NCBI GenBank assembly: GCA_014526335.1
Contig: JACTAT010000059.1
Span: forward strand, 421,196-485,195
Reading direction: 5' to 3'
Origin: Chrysaora quinquecirrha
Taxonomy: Eukaryota > Cnidaria > Scyphozoa > Semaeostomeae > Pelagiidae
DNA length: 64,000 nt
The notes beneath the pieces were generated by a model, which worked only from the letters and a program-made list of their open reading frames with translations, was not told the DNA's origin and did no database searches. Numbering within the stretch: the first letter of the stretch is position 1; every line of letters starts with the position of its first letter. The position numbers and the translations under genes were made by a program. Positions 38,201 through 50,300 of the stretch are shown one piece after another.

Positions 38201-41200
38201 TCTTGCACATCAGAGAGTGTTCAGAGCAAGGATTTTGTTGCACATGCCACTAATTGCAAGGTATTGTAAACAATTTGTTGAACGATTGTAAGAGAGCTGA
38301 CAACATAGCAAGAAAACTAAAAAAGACACGTGCTTCATGCCAACTATTCTGAATAGAAATTAATGCAATATTTGTATCACAAATAGGAATATGTCATATT
38401 TGCTACAATGTCGTGAGCTATTTATGAGGCAGCATGTTTGAGGTATTCGAATCGGGTATTCGATGCAAGCATTTGTGCGGAAAAAAAACAAATAGTTTAA
38501 AGAAAAAGCAATATTAATGGATCTTTCACGGTGATTATTGCATTATCGTGAGCTCGGGATGCCCAGGGTCGCTACGCCCTGTCTACAATGAGCTGTAGCC
38601 CTAGACAGATTGGTTGCTGCTATAAACGTTGCGTTTAGATCCTGAAATTTAGAAGATGATAAGATTGAAAGAAGCTGTAGAGCGTTTCAAGCATTATTTT
38701 GAGATTAATGTCGACAAAGAACAAAGTCGAGGCTAGTCCGAGAAGAAATAATATGGCATCTTCTCATCGCATTTAGCGGTAGAACATATTTCATGACAAG
38801 GCTCACATCCTATATTATGGCATCTTCTCATCGCATTTAGCGGTAGCATATATTTCATGACAAGGCTCACATCCTATATTATGGCATCTTCTCATCGCAT
38901 TTAGCGGTAGAACATATTTCATGACAAGGCTCACATCCTATATTATGGCATCTTCTCATCGCATTTAGCGGTAGCATATATTTCATGACAAGGCTCACAT
39001 CCTATATTATGGCATCTTCTCATCGCATTTAGCGGTAGAACATCTTTCATGACAAGGCTCACATCCTATATTATGGCATCTTCTCATCGCATTTAGCGGT
39101 AGCATTAATTCATGACAAGGCTCACATCCTATATTATGGCATCTTCTCATCGCATTTAGCGGTAGCATATATTTCATGACAAGGCTCCCATCCTATATTA
39201 TGGCATCTTCTCATCGCATTTAGCGGTAGAACATATTTCATGACAAGGCTCACATCCTATATTATGGCATCTTCTCATCGCATTTAGCGGTAGAACATAT
39301 TTCATGACAAGGCTCCCATCCTATATTATGGCATCTTCTCATCGCATTTAGCGGTAGCATATATTTCATGACAAGGCTCCCATCCTATATTATGGCATCT
39401 TCTCATCGCATTTAGCGGTAGCATATATTTCATGACAAGGCTCACATCCTATATTATGGCATCTTCTCATCGCATTTAGCGGTAGAACATATTTCATGAC
39501 AAGGCTCACATCCTATATTATGGCATCTTCTCATCGCATTTAGCGGTAGCATATATTTCATGACAAGGCTCCCATCCTATATTATGGCATCTTCTCATCG
39601 CATTTAGCGGTAGAACATATTTCATGACAAGGCTCACATCCTATATTATGGCATCTTCTCATCGCATTTAGCGGTAGAACATATTTCATGACAAGGCTCC
39701 CATCCTATATTATGGCATCTTCTCATCGCATTTAGCGGTAGCATATATTTCATGACAAGGCTCCCATCCTATATTATGGCATCTTCTCATCGCATTTAGC
39801 GGTAGAACATATTTCATGACAAGGCTCACATCCTATATTATGGCATCTTCTCATCGCATTTAGCGGTAGAACATATTTCATGACAAGGCTCCCATCCTAT
39901 ATTATGGCATCTTCTCATCGCATTTAGCGGTAGCATATATTTCATGACAAGGCTCCCATCCTATATTATGGCATCTTCTCATCGCATTTAGCGGTAGAAC
40001 ATATTTCATGACAAGGCTCACATCCTATATTATGGCATCTTCTCATCGCATTTAGCGGTAGCATATATTTCATGACAAGGCTCCCATCCTATATTATGGC
40101 ATCTTCTCATCGCATTTAGCGGTAGAACATATTTCATGACAAGGCTCCCATCCTATATTATGGCATCTTCTCATCGCATTTAGCGGTAGCATATATTTCA
40201 TGACAAGGCTCCCATCCTATATTATGGCATCTTCTCATCGCATTTAGCGGTAGAACATATTTCATGACAAGGCTCACATCCTATATTATGGCATCTTCTC
40301 ATCGCATTTAGCGGTAGCATATATTTCATGACAAGGCTCCCATCCTATATTATGGCATCTTCTCATCGTATTTAGCGGTAGAACATATTTCATGATAAGG
40401 CTCCCATCCTATATTATGGCATCTTCTCATCGCATTTAGCGGTAGCATATATTTCATGACAAGGCTCACATCCTATATTATGGCATCTTCTCATCGCATT
40501 TAGCGGTAGCATATATTTCATGACAAGGCTCCCATCCTATATTATGGCATCTTCTCATCGCATTTAGCTGTAGCATATATTTCATGACAAGGCTCACATC
40601 CTATATTATGGCATCTTCTCATCGCATTTAGCGGTAGCATATATTTCATGACAAGGCTCCCATCCTATATTATGGCATCTTCTCATCGCATTTAGCGGTA
40701 GAACATATTTCATGACAAGGCTCACATCCTATATTATGGCATCTTCTCATCGCATTTAGCGGTAGCATATATTTCATGACAAGGCTCCCATCCTATATTA
40801 TGGCATCTTCTCATCGCATTTAGCGGTAGAACATATTTCATGACAAGGCCCCCAACCTAGAATATGGCATCTTCTCATCGCATTTAGCGGTAGTAAATAT
40901 TTCATCACAAGGCCAGCATCCTATAATATGGCATCTTCTTATCGCATTTAGCGGTAGAACATATTTTACCGTATGACTGACGGGGTAACCGTGATTAAAT
41001 AATAGAAAATGAAATGAAAAATGAAGGCAGTAGTTACCTAGTGTCTTTGGGTACACAGACTGCTCAAGGCAGCGAGTTACCTAGTGTTGTCTTGTAGAAG
41101 TGTCTGTCAGGCGGTAGAAATTACCTAGTGTTCTTGGGTGGACAGACTGCTCAAGGCAGCGAAGTTACCTAGTGTCTTTGGGTGGACAGACTGCTCAAGG

Positions 41201-44200
41201 CAGCGAGTTACCTAGTGTTGTCTTGTAGAAGTGTCTGTCAAGCTGTAGAAATTACCTTAGTTTCCTTGGGTTGACAGACTGCTTAAGGCAGCGAAGTTAC
41301 CTAGTGTCCTTGGGTGGACAGACTGCTCAAGGCAGCGAGTTACCTAGTGTTGTCCTGTAGAAGTGTCTGTCACGCAGTAGAAATTACCAATAATACATAA
41401 ATGCTAAATTAAAAAATAATACAGAATATTTAATACATAACATGTCAGACTTACGCAAAAAGCCGTGCAAGTTTTATTCAAATACGTTTCTGGGGTAAGA
41501 AAGAACACGTTTCGGGGAAAGAGTAAGTGATTGGTGTATGAGTTTTTAAAAGCATTTCTGGAAATAATACATAATAATAAATAATACATAACATGTCAAA
41601 CTTCTGTAAGTCGCAAAAAAGCCGCGCAAGTTTTATTCAGAAACATTTCTGGGGTAAGAAAGAACACGTTTCGGGGAATGGGGATCAGTGATTGGTGTAT
41701 GTGTTTTAAAAGCGTTTCTGAAAATAATACATAATAATAAAAAATAATACATAACATGTCAAACTTCTGTAAGTCGCAAGAAAGCCGCGCAAGTTTTATT
41801 CAGAAACATTTCTGGGGTAAGAAAGAACACATTTCTGGGAATGGGGATCAGTGATTGGTGTATGCGTTTTAAAAGCATTTCTGAAAATAATACATGATAA
41901 TAAAAAATAATACATAACATGTCAAACTTCTTTAAGTCGCAAAAAAGCCGCGCAAGTTTTATTCAGAAACATTTCTGGGGTAAGAAAGAACACATTTCGG
42001 GGAATGGGGATCAGTGATTGGTGTGTGAGTTTTAAAAGCATTAATAATGATAATAATAAATAATACGTAGCATGTCAAACTTACTCAAAAAGCTGCGCAT
42101 GTTATATACAAATACATTTCTGGGGTAAGAAAGAACGCAATTCGGGGAAAGGAAGTGAACGATTGGGTAATGTGCTTTGAAATACATTTCTGAAGGTTAT
42201 ACATAACACCGTTTTGGAAACATTTAACCAAAAAGAATTGTAATAGCAAAATATAAATGCATTCAGAAGAGGCAAAGGAACACATTTTTTCATAGAATTG
42301 CAAAATTGGAGAGTGCAAATTTTTTAAAAAAATGTTTAGAGATGACTATAAACAACACTACTTTAACTACATTAATGACACTGCATATTTGAAATAATGT
42401 GTATGTGCATGTGAATAAATAAGCGTATATATATTTAAAATAATATGTATGTGCATGTGAACGCATAAGGGCGTATTTATTTAAAATAATATGTATGTGC
42501 ATGTGAATATATGAGTGTATATATATTTCGGATAATATGTATGTGTATGCAAATGTATAAACGTATAAGCGTATTTTTCGAATAATATGTATGTGCATGC
42601 GAATGTATATAAGTATAAGCGTATATATATTTCGAATAATATGTATGTGCATGTGAACGCATAAGGGCGTATTTATTTAAAATAATATGTATGTGCATGT
42701 GAATATATGAGCGTATATATGTTTCGGATAATATGTATGTGTATGCAAATATATAAACGTATAAGCGTATTTTTCGAATAATATGCATGTGCATGCGAAT
42801 GTATATAAGTATAAGCGTATATATATTTCGAATAATATGTATGTGCATGTGAACGCATAAGGGCGTATTTATTTAAAATAATATGTATGTGCATGTGAAT
42901 ATATGAGCGTATATATGTTTCGGATAATATGTATGTGTATGCAAATATATAAACGTATAAGCGTATTTTTCGAATAATATGTATGTGCATGCGAATGTAT
43001 ATAAGTATAAGCGTATATATATTTCGAATAATATGTATGTGCATGTGAACGCATAAGGGCGTATTTATTTAAAATAATATGTATGTGCATGTGAATATAT
43101 GAGCGTATATATGTTTCGGATAATATGTATGTGTATGCAAATATATAAACGTATAAGCGTATTTTTCGAATAATATGCATGTGCATGCGAATGTATAAAT
43201 GTATCAGCGTATATTTCGAATAATATGTATGTGTATGCAAATATATAAACGTATAAGCGTATATTTCGAATAATATGTATGTGCATGCGAATCTATTAAC
43301 GTATCAGCGTATATTTCGAATAATATGTATGTGTATGCAAATGTTAACGTATAAGCGTATATTTCGAATAATATGCATGTGCATGCGAATGTATAAAAGT
43401 ATAAGCGTATATATATTTCGAATAGTATGTATGTGTATATGAATGAATATAACGAGGGAGGGAGGTGTGCACACCTGAGAGGTGGGGGATTTCAATCAAA
43501 ATTTATAAAAGAAAGATCAACACATGAAATAATCAATTAACTTTTTAATCAATATATTCATTAACTAAGTTATATAAAAATGCACAAAAAACGCACCTTT
43601 AGATGACTTAGAGAAACAGCCATGACAATCTCCATTAAAGGAATCTCCACTGAGTTCTGCAAGAAATATCAGATTAATTACTGTACGGAACAGATACATT
43701 TTTTCCTACAATCATGGACAAAATATATCCAGACTTTATGTACTATGAAGAAATGTCCTTGCAAAACACGATTCCCCCTCCCCCTACAGGTCAATGTTGA
43801 CATTTTTGTGAACTGTGTGTCTGATCGAATCTTCCATCATTTCCTAACAGTTTTACACATTCAACATTAATTCTTGGGGGGAAAGGGGGCAGCAGATCCC
43901 AAATTGTGGAAAGTCCAGTAATTTTTGTCCAAGATTGTAGGGCTCCCTGATTTTTTACTCATACACCAATGATTGTTTTGAACTTAGGTCGAAAGTAAAA
44001 TATTTCATTGCTATAAAAAACACTATTTATTACTTACTTGATGCACGGAGAGCCTCTTCATCAAATACTGTACAACATCAGGAGACAGGGTTGTAGTAAC
44101 GGATGGGGCATCCAAGCTGTAGAGACAAAAAAAATGGTTATTAAAGACTTATATTGTTAACAAATCATAATCATTGTAATAACCAACATGACAGTAAAGA

Positions 44201-44350
44201 TGATCATATTCATAATAATTATGATCATGATTATGGTCATCATCAAGATTATGATCATCATTATTATCTTCAGTATCCTGTTGATCATCGTGATCATGAT
44301 CATCGTGATTGTCAAGGTCATCATCAATCATCATCTTCATTGTCATCATT

Positions 44351-44391
<41 letters not shown>

Positions 44392-47300
44392 TATTATCAT
44401 TCTCATCATCATCATCATCATCATTATCATTATCATTATCATCATCATCATCATCATAATCATCATCATAAACATCATTATCATCATCATCTATCATCAG
44501 AAGATGTATCACAAAGCGTTTTTCTAATAATTCAAAAATACATAAATAAGGGTTACCTGATTTTTCAATCGCCTAACAGCCCCATATTCTTCTGGCTTTG
44601 GGGTCATAGTCTCATTGCAAATTTCCTGAAAACGGAAACAATAACATTTAAAATCAGACCCTTAAATTATGAAGAAAGGTGGAAAAACTTGTCCAAAATG
44701 GCACAGCCGTAGCAGCCTATATGTCTGAGGGTTGGGGAAGCACAGTCCCCCCCCCCCCACAATCATTTGCAAATTCAATTGGTTTCGGATATAATAAAGA
44801 TGCTTTTCAGTGTTCCTATTGCTGCAGCCCCCCCCCCCAAATTTTGCTCTTACTACACCACTGAATGGTAACAAAAGTAAATAATTTGAATAACGTACAT
44901 TGCATCAGTTGAGCTTTGCTTCCCCATCGCCTTCGTATGCATTGGTGGTCTCTCACTCCACATTAGAACTGGAAAATAAATAGATTTGTTTTTAATCTCT
45001 TCAAATATGCTACTTTCTTTAGAATGCATAAAGTTTAGAAAGTACAGTTGGAAACGAATTAAGTGTACTTCATTGAGCCCCTTGGTTCTCACTTATTACA
45101 AAGCGATGAAAATAGTTCTCTCGGAAGTGTCCCGTAAAATAGCGGTTAGAATCGATAACTAAATTTTCAGTTAATGACAATGTTTCAATAGAATTTTCTC
45201 TAACTGTGAAGAAATTGGGTCTGAAACAGTTTGCAGCATTGTAATTCTATTTGATAAACTAAAATTGCATTCCCGTTTCACCCCATTTTCGGTCCCCAAG
45301 GGGGTAGTGACCACATCTTGATACAGTGGTGTGCTTGTCATGTTTCTGGGTCTGAAATTTTGCTTGAAAGCCACTTTTTGGGGTCTAGATTTTAAAACTA
45401 GATATTCCCGTCAGCGTTTTAGGTGAAGACCAAATTTCGGTTCTGCCTTTTTGGGTTCAATTCTTATGATACATCAAGTTATTCTACTTTGTGACAAAAA
45501 TATGGCAACAGCGGCAATCCATCTTATGACCAATCTCTCCATCAAAATTGCCACCCAAAGTTTTTGGAAAAGATAACTCATGACACCAATATTTTTTAGT
45601 ACAAAACTTTGAATGAATCCATATTCTTGGGTTAATTTGACCTGCCATGCGCACTACCCGTGTGAAAATGTGGTCACTACCCCCCCCCCTGGATTTTGGT
45701 CTTCAATCTTCAATCGTTTACTCTTAAAGGCTTTACAACCAATCTGGAGCATTTAAAAAAAACCAAAACACTGATCTTGTTTTAGAAGCGTACTTTTGAA
45801 TAAATTCGATATAAAAAAGTGAAAGACATGTTCGTTCTAATAATTATTCCCCAAGAAACTCTATTCTTAGCTTCAATTAGGCTCTGTGGTTGGTGCGAAA
45901 TGTCAAGAAGTACATTTCATCAAGACTTGAAACAAGCTATCCAATCAGATGTCTTATCGAAATCACATGGCCAATCCTTAAAACTTTCAAGTCAAGTGTC
46001 TCTGATCAATTTCATTTTGATTAATTTTTATTTTCCAAAGATGTTTTTTACATAATCCCTTTGACCTACTAGAAATCTCAAGAATAAACTATTGTTTATC
46101 AAGACATTTAGCTGCGCTTTCAGCCTTAAGTTTCATGAGGGGTTTATTTTTTCTTGCAATTTGTGGTTTGTGATTAAGAAAAGAAGTTTTTGCTAGTTAA
46201 AAAAGCAAGTAAAATCACAATACCGAGATTTTGGGCTGTAGGCCGTTACGTAGCTAAGGCAAGCAGCTAACATGACAAAAACGAGTTTTGGGGCTTTCAT
46301 TTGGTGTGCATTTTGAAGAAATGAAGAATAAAAATAATAATAAAAAAAAACATTAATTTATCCGAGGGGCGATTCACTCATTCAAAATCTCGTATACCTG
46401 TGCTTGAAAGCGTATTGTTTTCGTGGAGATCCTTGAAATCCTTTTGCTTATGGTGAAATCTCGTACTTCTTCTTCAAGATTTAGATGCCTCTCGAATTTA
46501 TCGAAACTTTAATCAGCTAGCGGCATTTTGAAGAGTGAAAAGCCCCTCGGGTTAAATGACGGAGAGATTTGTACCTAAGCTTTTGGCAACTGTAGCTAGT
46601 TAAAAATTAAACAAAAAATATAGTTATCGAAACTTTAATCAGCTAAACATTTAGAAAGCTTAGTTTAGAGTTTCTCGAAGAAGTTTTGGCTGGCGAAGGC
46701 AAGTAAAACAACAAAACCCAGTTTTCGCGCCCAAATTTCGTAGGCTTTTTGACGGAGACTTTTGTGGGGTTTTTTGACAAATATAGTTACAAATTAAGCA
46801 AAAAAGATGAATTTATCGAAACATTAACAAGCTAAACATTTAGAAAGCTTAGTAAGAGTTTCTCAAAGAAGTTTTGGCTGGCGAAGGCAAGTAAAACAAC
46901 AAAACCCAATTTTGGCGCCCAAATTTCTTAGGCTTTTTGACGGAGACTTTTGTGGGGTTTTTTGACAAATATAGTTCAAATTTAGCAAAAAAGATGAATT
47001 TATCGAAACATTAACAAGCTAAACATTTAGAAAGCTTAGTTTAAAGTTTCTCAAAGAAGTTTTGGGTGGCGAAGGCAAGTAAAACAACAAAACCCAATTT
47101 TGGCGCCCAAATTTCGTAGGCTTTTTGACGGAGACTTTTGTGGGGTTTTTTGACAAATATAGTTACAAATTTAGCAAAAAAGATGAATTTATCGAAAAAT
47201 TAACAAGCTAAACATTTAGAAAGCTTAGTTTAAAGTTCTCAAAGAAGTTTTGGCTGGCAAAAGGCAAGTGAAACAACAAAACCCAGTTTTGGCGCCCATT

Positions 47301-50300
47301 TTGTAGGCTTTTTGGCAAATATTAGTTAAAAATTAAACAAAAAACATAAATTTATCGAAACCTTAATCAGCTAAACGTTGGGATAGCTTAGTTTTGAGTT
47401 TTTCAAAGAAGTTTTGGCAAAGCATAAGACAGTGAAATGACAAGAACGTGCTTTGGCGCCCGAATTTTGCAGGCTTGTTGACGGCGAAGTTTTCTGCAAA
47501 AAAACTGGCGAATAACTTTGTTTTGAGGCAGTAAAAACCAAACACATTCAAGAAATATAACAACTTTTGTACATAAAGGCTTTTTTCAAGGTAAGGAAAA
47601 GTTTTGTGGAAGCATTTCCGAAAAAGAACGACGTTTCACTTTTTGTCGCCACGCCACGCGCCCTAAGGTACGCTTGCTGGTCGAAAAGTTGGCAAAAACG
47701 TTTTAAAACAGAATTAAATACAACGAACTTTACATTATTACACACATAAGATTAAGAGGAATGAAAAACAATCATTTAAGAAACTAAAAGAGGCTTACTT
47801 TTTGATTTTGAGTCTTTTTCCAAGCTGCTGCAGTTTTGCGCGCCAACGTTGAGAATGGACCAAAAGAGCTCTTCGGACCACTTTGAACTTCGAAGTTGTT
47901 TTTCAGTTAATTTTTGCTTGCAAGCTTCAACCAAGTGCACTTGGCTTCTTTTTATTCTTCATGAATAATGTTTTTGTCTATTTTTCTGTCTTTTATGCGC
48001 TCTTCTCTCTTGGTTTGGAAGAGAGTTCTGCATGCGACCACCGGAGTGGACCTCGTGTTTCTTGGAGTGAGAGGACGTTTTCACGTGCTTTGCGGTTTTA
48101 TAAATTAAACTTGGTGCATACGTGATTGGCACTTGAAATGTACAACTTTACGGAGTGGCGCGAAATGATAAAGACGACTGGTACCCAGTCCACCAATTCA
48201 TTGTCAATTCATGATCAACAAGAACTTCAAAGATTTGACAAACCCCAGACATATGTTGAAACTTACAAATTTCAGGATCTACAGTATCTTGGAGACGATA
48301 ATTTGAACAGTACCGTAAATCCGCGAATTCACACCGTCGAATAAGCTCTTTCCTCGAATTAGGCCTAACCCAAGAGGGAGAAATTCTTGAAAAGGGCCCC
48401 CTCGAATATGCTCTCAAACCTGACCTGTTGATTTTAGCCATTGGAGTCTCCATTAGAATTATATTGGTACTTTGTCGAGTTATTACAACAAAATCATTAT
48501 TCTAGTCGATGATGAATCATGGTTTCACGAATCATTTTATAAGCCCCCCTCGTTAAAGCCCCCCCCCCTCGAATAAGCCCCTCCAAAAAAAATCAAGAAA
48601 AAGAACAAAGTAAAAGTAAAAAATATAGTATTGCCGTCATAAAATAATAATTATCACCATCTTCATTGTCATTAAGTTATCATCTACAACATCCTCATCA
48701 TCAACATCATCATAATCATGACCATCGTCATTATTATTACCCCGTCACCACCGTCATCACCATATCATCATCATCATCATCATCATAATCATAATCATCA
48801 TCATCATCATATAAAACGTTAACTTGCGACTACATGGAGTACTTAATACAGTACTTTGTTTATTCATCTTTTCTTGCAGGTTCATTTGGGAGGAGGAAGA
48901 CAAATCAACAGACTCTTGGTAATTGACTCTCTTATATACTCAACGTTTTTCTGATCTCCCCATCGTAGTTTTATTTTGGTTTGATTGCAAACAAGAATAT
49001 TGGGGATTGTTTGGGTACTCCCACTGAGGCCTGACAGGGGTCCAGTCAGGACTAGGATTGTAATAACCCCCAAATGGTGGTGAAGGATGCTATAACACCC
49101 ACGCCGTTTTGATGATAGCATCCAGTCCAGCAATAAAATTTTCTGTTAAAAGTTTGCCAGCATTCAGATACAAGAAAGGTTGCAAACTTAGCTCAAAACG
49201 TCAAGAAATTGGAAAAAAGGGTAGTAGCTACAAGAAATACCCCAAAGCGTAGTAAGTAGTGCCATTTAGAAAGTAGTCATTTGGTAAGACTCTCAAACCG
49301 ACTGGATCCTGCTCTCGGGCTTCACTGGAAGTATCCCAGTGAAAGATGTGGTCTAGAGCTCACTGCTGGAAAGGGAGATGTTCGTTCCTTCTTAAACCAG
49401 TGGCGTAGAGCTTGGGGGGGGTGTCAGAGCCCTTTTCGGGTGGCAAAACTAGCCCTAGCAGGGCGTCTCCATGTACGAATCAAGACGTAAACCATCCCAC
49501 AGACAGTGTACTTGATTGCTAAACATGATCAAACAATGGTTGATATCTGATTATGAATTTCGATTTTGTTGATGTTTCGTCCAATTCTAGCCGTAGCCCT
49601 TGCGAGCTCGGCTGGACCTTGCGACCTCGTAGCCATCGGTCAATCGAGGATGGGACCGCCGGCTTCAAGTCCCAGCCCGACAGACAACAACCTTAGATCC
49701 AGCCTCCCCCCCCCCCAAATTACGGATCTATTTTGTCGACGTCCCTTACCTCGCCCCTTTCCATCAGCCGATTTAGGTGCACAATAATCAATATTCAATT
49801 ATGTGAAAGATCATGGCAGATCAAATAAGCGAGGGCGTTGCCTGCATTTGCATATTGACACCAAATCAAGTTAGTTCGTGGTATGAGGAGCTCTAAAGTT
49901 CTCGACAGCTGATGTAAAAACAGCCAATCTAAGCCATTCGGTATTTTGAAACATTTTGTGAGGATCGCACACCAGAGCCTCCTTCATGGAATCACCTGTG
50001 TGCTTACAGCGAGCTTTCGGTTCATAGAAAAGTCAATTCGTAGCATTTGTGCAACATGTATACATTCTTTACCAAGTAGAGCCCTCCTTATTGTTTTCCC
50101 AGCTCTACAACTGGCTGAAACCTGTATAATAGTGATTTGCTATTCAGAAGTTAATATCTTATTCTATAGGGAGAAGGCTCTTGCGAAGAAATATCATGAC
50201 AAGCTTTTTAAAGAATACTGTATCTCAGATCTAAGCAGATATAAAGAGAACAAGGTAATATTACATAAATTGCTCATATCTCATATCACTTTCTTAGTTG

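Noticed and set aside
42290..43495. Series of 123-residue minus-strand open frames rich in His, Ile and Tyr
   Set aside because: They recur every 196 bases and are translations of the tandem repeat. No start context or homologue supports a gene.
44557..44625. Extra minus-strand exon between the candidate nested exons
   Set aside because: It has splice sites and a 23-codon open frame, but its phase 0 entry clashes with the phase 2 exit of the upstream candidate, and joining it gives an immediate stop.
44149..44712. Met-, Ile-, His- or Asp-homopolymer open frames
   Set aside because: They are readings of the ATC microsatellite in different frames.
47794..47890. First exon of a nested minus-strand gene with a GTAAGC donor
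   Set aside because: There is no in-frame ATG, all three frames are equally plausible, and it cannot be linked by phase to the exons near 44.9 kb.
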